7,910 nucleotides of DNA from DAOMOD01 sp964526035 (GCA_964526035.1 CAZGKE010000154.1:1-7910), one strand, 5' to 3'. Counted from the stretch's first letter, positions 1-5,871 are shown. Program-made: numbers and translations. The notes: a model not told the origin generated them from the sequence alone.

Positions 1-20
1 CGCCGTACCCGCAATGCATG

Positions 21-71
21 CCCCTCATCCGGCCTCCGGCCACCTTCTCCCCGCGGTGGCGGGGAGAAGGG
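21..71. repeat. Palindromic intergenic repeat with a strong hairpin
   Basis: CCTTCTCCCCGC (43-54) pairs perfectly with 59-70 across a GGTG loop, giving a 12-bp GC-rich stem. Just before it a smaller GGCC-TCC-GGCC hairpin occupies 31-41. The lead-in CCCTCATCCGGCC followed by CACCTTCTCCC resembles a dispersed intergenic repeat that I recall from many GC-rich proteobacterial genomes; copy number cannot be checked here. The element could stop transcription entering from the left, but no T-run follows the stem, so I do not call it an intrinsic terminator. It lies upstream of the two-component operon promoter region. Confidence 0.65.
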
Positions 72-113
72 AAAGCAATGGGTTGCGAACACGGCCTGAC
101 GATCCAAGACCGC

Positions 114-158
114 TTTACAAAGAGTTTGCATGCACGGACGGGGCCGCATTGCTACGCT
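114..158 (+). promoter_or_regulatory. Putative autoregulated promoter of the two-component operon
   Basis: TTTACA (114-119) and TTTGCA (125-130) form a direct repeat with an 11-base period (6-N5-6), the usual layout of sites bound head-to-tail by OmpR/PhoB-family regulators. TACGCT (153-158) keeps the three most conserved positions of a -10 hexamer and ends six bases before the ATG at 165. A transcript starting at A165 would therefore be leaderless, which agrees with the absence of a Shine-Dalgarno sequence before that ATG. No -35 hexamer sits at the right distance, as expected for an activator-dependent promoter with the repeat spanning about -51 to -35. The spacing is seen directly; the function is inferred. 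Confidence 0.4.
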
Positions 159-164
159 GGCTGC

Positions 165-872
165 ATGCAACGCAAACCCCATCTCCTGATCGTCGAGGAC
201 GAACCCGCCATCCGCACCGGGCTGGTCGACGTGTTCGTCTACCACGGCTTCGCCGTCGATGCCGTCGGCGACGGACGCGAAGGTCTGGATCGTGCGCTGC
301 GCCAGCGCTTCGATCTGATCCTGCTCGATGTGATGCTGCCGGGCATGGACGGTTTCGCGGTATGCGAGGCGATCCGCGAGGCCGATCCCGACCAGGCGGT
401 GATCATGCTCACCGCACGCTCGGCCGACGAGGACATCGTCGAGGGCCTACGCCTCGGCGCCGACGACTACGTGGCCAAGCCATTCTCGGTGGCGCAACTG
501 GTGCTGCGCGTGCAGGCGGTACTGCGCCGCAGCCGGCCCGAACTCGATGGCGAGCGCAGCATCTTGCTGGCCGGCGGCGCAGAGATCGACACGCGCAACC
601 TGTGCCTGCGCCGCGACGGCGGCGAAACGCGTCTCACCCGCCGCGAAACGGAACTGCTCCAGTACCTCGCCGGCCACGGCGACCGCCCGGTGCCGCGCGA
701 GGAACTGCTGGCGCGCGTATGGGGTTACGGTCGCGACCTCGGCATCGAAACCCGTACCGTCGATATCCACATCGCCAAACTGCGGCGCAAGATCGAGGCC
801 GATCCAAAGAATCCGGTGCACCTCATCACCGTGCGTGGCGGCGGCTACCGCCTGCTGCTGGCGGACGCATGA
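165..872 (+). CDS. OmpR/PhoB-family response regulator
   Basis: This is a cytoplasmic DNA-binding response regulator of 235 residues, the usual size for the family. The receiver domain (about residues 5-118) shows the acidic pocket E11-D12, the phospho-acceptor D55 in LLDVMLPGMDG, the switch threonine T83 in MLTAR and the conserved lysine K105 in AKPF. The C-terminal winged helix (about 140-232) has the family pattern LTRRETELLQYL, then RTVDIHIAKLRRK and the terminal hairpin VRGGGYRL. The frame is open upstream to 18, but ATG 165 places the receiver start at the normal position; the upstream codons are non-conserved and read through repeat DNA. There is no Shine-Dalgarno sequence, so leaderless translation is possible. 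The stop overlaps the start of the histidine kinase gene, which is presumably its cognate partner. Target genes cannot be deduced, and the family is too broad for a gene symbol. Confidence 0.95.
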   Translation: MQRKPHLLIVEDEPAIRTGLVDVFVYHGFAVDAVGDGREGLDRALRQRFDLILLDVMLPGMDGFAVCEAIREADPDQAVIMLTARSADEDIVEGLRLGADDYVAKPFSVAQLVLRVQAVLRRSRPELDGERSILLAGGAEIDTRNLCLRRDGGETRLTRRETELLQYLAGHGDRPVPREELLARVWGYGRDLGIETRTVDIHIAKLRRKIEADPKNPVHLITVRGGGYRLLLADA

Positions 873-3133
873 GGCGCCTGTCCACCCCGCGACGGCTGCG
901 CCTGCTTCTGGGCACGCTGTTCCTGGCGCTGGCGGTCCCGTCGGCGCTGCTGGTGTGGCGTACCGAGCGACAGATCCGTCTGGAAGCCTGGCACCAGCAG
1001 CGCGAGTCTGCAGAAGCCCTGACCGGCGCCATCGACGCCGCGCTCACGCGCCTCGTCGAGCGCGAAGAGGCGCGCGGCTACGGCGACTACCGGTTCCTCA
1101 CCGTGGCCGGCGACCCCGCGCATGGCGTGCTGTCGCAGCGCTCTCCGCTGGCGCAGCTCCCGGGAGAAAGCGACATCCCCGGGCTCCTCGGACACTTTCA
1201 GGTCGACCCGGAAGGCGGATTCTCCACACCGCTTCTGCTCGAGGACGTCGCCGCCCCGGCGGACCTCGGAATGAGCGCCGAGGAACGGCAGTCGAGGCTC
1301 AAGATGCGCGGCGACCTGATCGACGTGCTCGGCAAGAATCGCCTGCTGGCGCGCGAAGCCGTCGAGGAAGCGCCGACTGTGGACGACACCCTACCCGAGA
1401 TGGCAGAGGTCGATGCCGATGCAGCGCGCTACGCATCGCAGGCAGCGTTCGACCGGCTCAACGTGGTGCCGATGCCGGCACCTTCGATTGCCAAACCGTC
1501 GCCCGCTCTGGAAGAATCCGATGAAGCGAGCAAGCAGTCGCAGCAGCGCAGTGCGCGCCGCGAGCGCTCGGCCGTGGTGCAGCAATCGATCTGGCTGCCC
1601 AATACCGCGCCGACATCGTCACCCGCGCAAGTCGAAGGACCGGGGGCGGGAATGGAACCGCCTTCGGACCAGTCCGCCGAAGGAAAACGCGAACCCGAGC
1701 GCGATCAGGCCGCCCGTGACGCGATGTTCTCACCCGCAGGCAGGGCCGGCGGCGACGCTGCGCCATCAGAACCGGGACCGGAATCCGCGTCCTCCGCACC
1801 GTCGACGAGCGAGGCTCGCGAATCACCGCCGCCCGCCCGCCAGCAGCCCGGCGCAAGCGACCTGGCCGACCAGGAGACATCCGGACTCGATGCCATCACC
1901 GTGACCGGTTCGCGTGTGCGGCGGAGCGACGTCGAGATGTCGGCGCCCGCTTCGGCAGTCGAACTGCCGGTGTCCCCGTCGCTGATCGTGCCCCCCGCCC
2001 CGCGCATCGACATCTTCGAAAGCGTCATCGACCCCTTTGAGTTCAGCCGCCTCGACAGCGGCCATTTCGTGCTGTTCCGGCGCGTGTGGAACGAAGGCGG
2101 GCGAAGCATCCAGGGGCTTCTGCTCGATGCCGACCGTTTCATCGAAAGCGAACTGCTGGCCCCCTTCCGTGCCTCGCCCCTGGCCGCTGCGACCACCCTG
2201 GCGATCGGCTGGCGCGGCGTGGAGATCTCCAGCGCAACTTCGGCCGGACCGCTGGACGAACCCCTGCACCGTCGACGCCTTTCCGCACCGTTCGGCGACC
2301 TGGAACTCAACCTCACGCTGAACCGCCTCGATCCCGGTCCCGGCGCGCAGCTCACCCGCTGGACCGGCATGGTACTGCTCGCCGTGCTGCTGCTCGGCTT
2401 CGTCCTGCTCTATCGCCTGGGCCTCGGCCAACTGCGCCTGGCGCGCCAGCAGCAGGACTTCGTCGCCGCCGTCAGCCACGAACTTAAAACGCCGCTGACC
2501 TCGATCCGCATGTACGGCGAACTGCTGCGCGAAGGCTGGGTGCCGGACGACAAGCGCCGCGAGTATTACGCCTACATCCATGACGAGAGCGAGCGCCTGT
2601 CGAGGCTGATCGGCAACGTCCTGCAGCTGGCGCGCATGGAGCGTCAGGAGCTGGCGCTGGACATCAAGCCGATGGCCGTCGGCGAACTGTTCGACCTGGC
2701 ACGTTCACGACTGGCCGCGCAGATCGAGCGCGCCGGCTTCGAGTCAAGTTTCGAACTGGATCCTGCCGTCGCCACGCGTCAGGTGTCAGTCGACAGCGAC
2801 GCCCTGCTGCAGATTCTCATCAACCTCGTCGACAACGCGCTCAAGTTCTCCGCTCGTGCCGACGCCAGGCGCGTCGACATCGCCGTGCGCGAGGCCGAGC
2901 GTGGCAGCATCGAGTTCAGCGTCCGCGACCACGGCCCCGGCGTCCCGCGCGCACAGATGCGTCGCATCTTCGAACTGTTCTACCGCGCCGGCGACGCGCT
3001 CACCCGAGAAACCGTAGGCACCGGCATCGGCCTCGCCCTGGTCCACCAGCTCGCCCACGCCATGGCCGGCAGCATCGACGTGGTCAACCGCGACCCCGGC
3101 GCCGAGTTTCGCCTGCGCATCCCCGCCGGCTAG
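869..3133 (+). CDS. Membrane sensor histidine kinase with a very long periplasmic linker
   Basis: This 754-residue inner-membrane kinase should phosphorylate the upstream regulator. ATG 869 overlaps the regulator stop (ATGA), so translation is coupled. One transmembrane helix lies at about 10-30 and a second at about 498-515, leaving roughly 465 residues in the periplasm. That region has a conserved-looking N-terminal part (IPGLLGHFQVD at 103-113), a low-complexity Pro/Ser/Glu/Ala-rich linker (roughly 195-375) and a C-terminal folded part (about 378-490). No HAMP domain fits in the 22 residues between helix 2 and the phospho-acceptor H537 of SHELKTPL. The catalytic domain has N656 (LVDNALKFS), D687 in DHGPGVP, the F-box IFELFYR and G717-G721 (GTGIGLA), so the kinase looks active. 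Oddly, LDAITVTGSRVRRSDVE at 340-356 matches a TonB-dependent-receptor N-terminus. The signal sensed is unknown. Confidence 0.95.
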   Translation: MRRLSTPRRLRLLLGTLFLALAVPSALLVWRTERQIRLEAWHQQRESAEALTGAIDAALTRLVEREEARGYGDYRFLTVAGDPAHGVLSQRSPLAQLPGESDIPGLLGHFQVDPEGGFSTPLLLEDVAAPADLGMSAEERQSRLKMRGDLIDVLGKNRLLAREAVEEAPTVDDTLPEMAEVDADAARYASQAAFDRLNVVPMPAPSIAKPSPALEESDEASKQSQQRSARRERSAVVQQSIWLPNTAPTSSPAQVEGPGAGMEPPSDQSAEGKREPERDQAARDAMFSPAGRAGGDAAPSEPGPESASSAPSTSEARESPPPARQQPGASDLADQETSGLDAITVTGSRVRRSDVEMSAPASAVELPVSPSLIVPPAPRIDIFESVIDPFEFSRLDSGHFVLFRRVWNEGGRSIQGLLLDADRFIESELLAPFRASPLAAATTLAIGWRGVEISSATSAGPLDEPLHRRRLSAPFGDLELNLTLNRLDPGPGAQLTRWTGMVLLAVLLLGFVLLYRLGLGQLRLARQQQDFVAAVSHELKTPLTSIRMYGELLREGWVPDDKRREYYAYIHDESERLSRLIGNVLQLARMERQELALDIKPMAVGELFDLARSRLAAQIERAGFESSFELDPAVATRQVSVDSDALLQILINLVDNALKFSARADARRVDIAVREAERGSIEFSVRDHGPGVPRAQMRRIFELFYRAGDALTRETVGTGIGLALVHQLAHAMAGSIDVVNRDPGAEFRLRIPAG
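1886..1966 (+). other. Ton-box/plug-start-like peptide inside the kinase periplasmic linker
   Basis: Codons 340-366 of the histidine kinase read LDAITVTGSRVRRSDVE followed by MSAPASAVEL. The first part matches the Ton box and start of the plug domain of TonB-dependent receptors (general form D-x-V-x-VTGSRI-xR-x-D-x-E), including the spacing to the following small-residue/Pro stretch. The surroundings are Pro/Ser/Glu-rich and probably disordered, so the segment would be exposed in the periplasm where TonB acts. The reading frame is continuous and the codon usage does not stand out. Whether it binds TonB or is a decayed or convergent sequence cannot be told from this window. Confidence 0.6.
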
Positions 3134-3174
3134 GATCAGGTTCGCCAAGCAATCCGACCTCCCCGCTTCAATGC

Positions 3175-3232
3175 AGGAGCGGCGAGAGCCGCGATAAACG
3201 CTTCGGTTGGACCGCTGATCGCGGCTTTCGCC
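3175..3232. repeat. REP-like inverted repeat after the histidine kinase gene
   Basis: GGCGAGAGCCGCGAT (3181-3195) and ATCGCGGCTTTCGCC (3218-3232) are inverted copies with one mismatch in 15 positions, separated by 22 bases. The left arm also folds alone (GCGGC-GAGA-GCCGC). The prefix CAGGAGCGGC resembles the AGGAGCGGC start of the dispersed REP-type elements that I recall from Xanthomonadales and Pseudomonas. It lies between two converging genes, the kinase and the M23 peptidase, and may limit read-through in both directions, although neither side has a T-run. Confidence 0.6.
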
Positions 3233-3395
3233 AAGCCTAAGGGGACTGCGCAAGGCCTTGGATCTTTACCAGCAGTTCCTGACAGACGAAGACCGGGCGC
3301 CAGAGCCCCGATTGTTGAAACCTTCATCGCCGCTGTCGTGCTGGGCCAGGCTATTGCAAGCTGCCGAGCGGATTTCCTGCCGACGCGCGGGGCGT
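3233..3395. other. Intergenic stretch between converging genes, no supported gene
   Basis: Nothing here is supported as a gene. The plus strand has a stop-free frame from 3219 to 3428 containing LRKALDLYQQFLTDEDRA, but it has no ATG or GTG start, no ribosome binding site, and runs into the antisense of the M23 gene. It could be an eroded gene fragment or part of a longer dispersed repeat continuing from the REP-like element. Confidence 0.3.
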
Positions 3396-3992
3396 TCAGT
3401 ATGTGCCGGATTTCCCTTCCCACGTTGAGGGCTCGGCGACAGCTTGAACCGCCCTGACGTCGGCGGCCGGCTGCTGGAAGGCAGCCTCGCCGATGCCCGG
3501 CAGGCGGGATGGATTTCGGAGCAGGGCGGCAGCGTCGATGCGCTGGTCGTGCCAGCGGGCGCCGAAGTGCAGGTGTGGGCCTGTGGCTCGGCCAGACTCG
3601 CCGACTGCGCCCAGGCGGTCGCCAAGCTTCACTTCGTCACCGGTCTCGACGGCAAGCTCGCCAAGGTGGAAGACCATCGTGACCAGGCCGCCGCCGTGGT
3701 CGACCATCACCGCACGACCAGTGTAGAAATGGTCCGCCGCGAGCACCACCGTACCGTCGGCAGGAGCGTTCACTGCATTGCCGGATCCGATCAGATAGTC
3801 AAGCCCGGTGTGCACGCTGCGGATCTTCCCGTTGTAGAGGCGACGCTCGCAGAAATCGCTGCGATCCACCGCCCCAGCGCCCTCTGCAGGCGGGGCGAGC
3901 GGTAGCGAAAAGCGCGGTTGCACGTCGGCGATGCCCTCGACTGCAGCGCGTACCTCGACGCGCTCCTGCGCTGGCGGACAAAGCGGCGGCAT
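3396..3992 (-). CDS. M23 (LytM) metallopeptidase domain protein, probably 5'-truncated
   Basis: M23 enzymes are zinc endopeptidases that cut peptide cross-bridges of peptidoglycan, usually in the periplasm. The 198 residues contain the complete core: H61 and D65 (HTGLDY), DHGGG at 98-102, H109 (FHL) and H140/H142 in GPHLHFG, so all expected zinc-binding and catalytic positions are kept. The DFCERRLYNGKIRSVHTG stretch is typical of the proteobacterial subgroup that starts with a signal peptide and a further N-terminal domain of about 100 residues. Here both are missing: only about 45 residues precede the core, none hydrophobic enough for export, and a TAG stop lies five codons before ATG 3992. 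About 40 unconserved-looking residues follow the core. It may be a decayed gene or a cytoplasmic remnant; an assembly or frameshift error is less likely because the other minus-strand frames upstream show no M23 sequence. Confidence 0.75.
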   Translation of the reverse strand: MPPLCPPAQERVEVRAAVEGIADVQPRFSLPLAPPAEGAGAVDRSDFCERRLYNGKIRSVHTGLDYLIGSGNAVNAPADGTVVLAADHFYTGRAVMVDHGGGLVTMVFHLGELAVETGDEVKLGDRLGAVGESGRATGPHLHFGARWHDQRIDAAALLRNPSRLPGIGEAAFQQPAADVRAVQAVAEPSTWEGKSGTY

Positions 3993-4258
3993 GGGGATCC
4001 CACCCTACGGCTAGTCGCGAAGCAGGTCGGCATAGCGACTGGCTATCAGGGGTTCGGGCACTTTGCTCAAGGGTCGTGAACCCCCTGCGTTCCTTTCTGC
4101 GTTACCAAGTGTGAGCTGCCAGTGATTGCCACCAGAAGAGCCGAAGGCATGCAGGGGCCCCGGGTGCTGCGGGCCGCCAGGTCCTGCGTGCTGTTCCGGT
4201 GCTTTGCAGCCCGCCATCGAAATGCACACGCACGCCCAAACCGAGGAGAACTCTTGTC
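3993..4258. other. Unexplained intergenic region of 266 bases
   Basis: This region lies between the divergently oriented truncated M23 gene and the lipoprotein gene. I found no missing N-terminal half of the peptidase in any minus-strand frame, no convincing promoter, no RNA gene and no flanking inverted repeats. A 72-codon minus-strand frame (4011-4229) contains HWQLTLGNAERNAGGSRPL, which I cannot assign to any family. The boundary with the M23 start may mark an old insertion or deletion. Confidence 0.35.
4243..4250 (+). promoter_or_regulatory. Ribosome binding site of the lipoprotein gene
   Basis: GAGGAG at 4243-4248 is followed by ten bases and then ATG 4259. This site, together with the lipoprotein signal sequence beginning exactly there, decides against the in-frame upstream start at 4199. 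Confidence 0.7.
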
Positions 4259-5197
4259 ATGAAACACTTCACCATTGTCGGCGCTGCCCTTTCATGCGCG
4301 CTGCTCGTCGCATGCGGCAGCGAGCCCACTGAGGTTCCAGAACCGGCGGACGTGGCTCGGCAAGACGTGCCGGCGGGCTCCTCCAGCGTTGTCTTGCGTC
4401 ATGGCAGTGATGAAATGGCGTTTGATCACGTGAAGGCGGTCCGTCGGGTTGACGAAAGCAGCGGCGAAGCGCGGGTCAAACTGGTGCTTTCCCAGGTGCC
4501 TGTAGCGAGCGAGGCTCTGAATGATCCGTTCGAGTCGTTCAATGCAGCCCGCTGGGCTGTGGAGAATCCGTCCGCCATTCGCCCGCTCCTGGTGTTCGAG
4601 ATTGACCCCGCCAATCCGGAACGGCCTGTGAACTGCGAGCTGTTGGGTCCCTGGTCGTGGCTTGGCGGCGGCCGGTCAAGCTGCGCGTCATTTGATTCCG
4701 AATTCGACCAGCTGAACCTGACCGAGACGACACTGGACGTGAACGTGGATATTCGCGACTTCTTCAACGGGACCATGCCCGATGAAGCGTGGCAAGCCAC
4801 GGGATCCATCGATACCCCGGTCGTGAAGCTGGAGCCGTTGCCGGCTGTGAGCGGCCAGGACGCACTGAACTCCCCGCAGATGGCGCGCTTTCGCGCCCTC
4901 AAGACGGCCCTCGCAGAGCGCAGCATGGCGGCCATCGAGCCCCACGCAACGCCAGAGTCGTTTGCCGACCTGCAGGAGCACGCCAAGCGCTTTGGCGAGG
5001 CCGAGCTTCTCGGCATGCTGCATGAGATGGTGACCGACTACGTCGATCTCGACCCGAGCGCCCCCGGCGTTGAAGTGCGCCTTTACACCGCAGGCAAGCG
5101 TTCGAAGCTGACGATGGAGCGCAAGCAGGAAGAACGCACATCGAGACAGTCGATGGAGTTCAGATGGGTCGAGGGGAAGTGGCTTCTGGATCAGTGA
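4259..5197 (+). CDS. Putative outer-membrane lipoprotein of unknown function
   Basis: The 312-residue product begins with a type II signal sequence: a short basic start (MKHF), a hydrophobic stretch to residue 18 and the lipobox LVAC with the lipidated Cys19. The next residues are GSE with no Asp at position +2, which points to sorting to the outer membrane. The mature part looks like two domains: a beta-rich segment (about 44-190) with two cysteines, C126 and C142, that could form a disulfide, and a helical segment (about 200-265) ending in a strand-rich tail (EVRLYTAGK to RWVEGKWLLDQ). The tail resembles the last strands of NTF2/DUF4878-like lipoproteins, but this is only a resemblance. I do not recognise the family. 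Sampled sequence lines are about 53-58% GC against about 63-77% in the kinase and sigma genes, hinting at different ancestry or weaker codon selection. It appears monocistronic. Confidence 0.8.
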   Translation: MKHFTIVGAALSCALLVACGSEPTEVPEPADVARQDVPAGSSSVVLRHGSDEMAFDHVKAVRRVDESSGEARVKLVLSQVPVASEALNDPFESFNAARWAVENPSAIRPLLVFEIDPANPERPVNCELLGPWSWLGGGRSSCASFDSEFDQLNLTETTLDVNVDIRDFFNGTMPDEAWQATGSIDTPVVKLEPLPAVSGQDALNSPQMARFRALKTALAERSMAAIEPHATPESFADLQEHAKRFGEAELLGMLHEMVTDYVDLDPSAPGVEVRLYTAGKRSKLTMERKQEERTSRQSMEFRWVEGKWLLDQ

Positions 5198-5275
5198 CCC
5201 GGGCGATTGGCCCAGCGGCGACCATCGCCCCGCATGACCGCAACCGGGGGCATGCCGGCGGCGGTGGCAGGTCGC

Positions 5276-5301
5276 TGTCGATTTCCTTCCGCCCGCGCGT
5301 C
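5276..5301 (+). promoter_or_regulatory. Putative ECF42-type promoter of the DGPF gene
   Basis: TGTCGA (5276-5281) and CGTC (5298-5301) are separated by 16 bases. As I recall, the promoter motif reported for ECF42 sigma factors with DGPF target genes is TGTCGA at -35 and CG(A/T)C at -10, and both match here. The expected start of transcription would be near 5308, leaving about 30 bases of leader that include AGGA (5328-5331), a normal Shine-Dalgarno distance from ATG 5340. The sigma factor gene lies one gene downstream. Confidence 0.55.
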
Positions 5302-5339
5302 AATACAATGTCCACTGACGGGCGAACAGGAATACGACG

Positions 5340-5693
5340 ATGAAATACGCACTGCTGATCTACGGCGATGAGTCGGTCTGGGCCAACATGAACGAAGAGG
5401 ACATGCGCCGCATTTACGAAGAGCACGGCGCCTACAGCAAGGCCATGACCGAGGCTGGGGTTCTGCTCGGTGGCGAAGAGCTGGCGCCAAGCACCACGGC
5501 CAGCACGGTGCGGTTTGCCAACGGCAAGTCGAGCCTGATGGATGGTCCCTTCGCCGAGACCCGCGAGCAGCTTGGCGGTTTCTACATGATCGAGGTCGAC
5601 AATCTCGACCAGGCCCTGGAGTGGGCCCGGCGGATGCCGGGCATGAGCGAGGGCTGCGTGGAGGTGCGACCGCTGGGGACGGGCACGGCCTGA
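5340..5693 (+). CDS. DGPF/YCII-domain protein
   Basis: This 117-residue soluble protein belongs to the YCII-related family (ferredoxin-like fold; PF03795). It begins with the family pattern MKYALLIYGDE, carries the signature MDGPFAETREQLGGFYMIE with DGPF at 68-71, and ends with the ARRMPG helix and a short VEVRPL strand, so it is full length. The biochemical activity of DGPF proteins is not established; related YciI proteins have been suggested to be enzymes because of conserved His/Asp residues. H29 could be such a residue here. AGGA at 5328-5331 supports ATG 5340. The sigma factor gene downstream is of the ECF42 type, a group known for linkage to DGPF genes, and the upstream motif suggests this gene is its target. 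Confidence 0.93.
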   Translation: MKYALLIYGDESVWANMNEEDMRRIYEEHGAYSKAMTEAGVLLGGEELAPSTTASTVRFANGKSSLMDGPFAETREQLGGFYMIEVDNLDQALEWARRMPGMSEGCVEVRPLGTGTA

Positions 5694-5728
5694 GCCGGCT
5701 TGAGCTAGCAGCCGATCGAGCCACAACC

Positions 5729-5818
5729 GTAGCCTGGATGCAGCGAAGCGGAATCCGGGACGCCCCGTCGCACCCTGCCAAGCCCTCCCCGGATTTCACT
5801 GCGTTCCATCCAGGCTAC
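5729..5818. repeat. 90-bp inverted repeat between the DGPF and sigma genes
   Basis: The left arm begins GTAGCCTGGATGCAGCGAAG (from 5729) and runs to the GGAATCCGGG ending at 5759. The right arm (about 5788-5818) is its reverse complement with a few mismatches, ending TCCATCCAGGCTAC. The arms are about 31 bases each with a loop of about 28 bases. The GTAGCC-GGATG-CAGCGAAGC pattern resembles a dispersed repeat that I recall from many proteobacterial chromosomes. It carries no reading frame of its own. In the transcript it would fold into a long hairpin between the two genes. Confidence 0.75.
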
Positions 5819-5837
5819 AACATGCAGCCATGTAGCC
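5813..5837 (+). promoter_or_regulatory. Small hairpin competing with the inverted repeat, upstream of the sigma gene
   Basis: GGCTAC (5813-5818), the end of the right repeat arm, can also pair with GTAGCC at 5832-5837. The inner ATG-CAGC-CAT extends the stem to nine pairs with a three-base bulge. Forming it would open the base of the long repeat hairpin. The pairing is visible in the sequence; any regulatory role is conjecture. Confidence 0.35.
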
Positions 5838-5859
5838 GGGCCAGTCCATGTCGGCGGGT

Positions 5860-5864
5860 GGGAG
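5860..5864 (+). promoter_or_regulatory. Likely ribosome binding site of the sigma factor gene
   Basis: GGGAG ends seven bases before TTG 5872. Neither ATG 5848 (no purine-rich site upstream) nor ATG 5884 (site 19 bases away) is as well placed. Confidence 0.45.
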
Positions 5865-5871
5865 CGTTTCC

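Noticed and set aside
447..821. Long minus-strand frames inside the regulator, kinase and sigma genes
   Set aside because: They are antisense shadows produced by GC-rich codon bias and show no domains or ribosome binding sites.
14..868. In-frame extension of the histidine kinase to position 14
   Set aside because: The segment is the out-of-frame reading of the response regulator gene, Arg/Pro-rich and without domain features; the membrane-anchor start at 869 is the natural one.
3444..3905. 153-codon plus-strand frame
   Set aside because: It is the antisense of the M23 domain, whose zinc motifs on the minus strand are unmistakable.
4011..4229. 72-codon minus-strand frame as upstream part of the M23 gene
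   Set aside because: Its sequence has no signal peptide or M23-like features and cannot be joined to the peptidase without crossing stops; kept only as an unexplained region.
5201..5230. GGGCGAT / ATCGCCC inverted repeat as a terminator of the lipoprotein gene
   Set aside because: Only seven pairs with a 16-base loop and no T-run; too weak in such GC-rich DNA.
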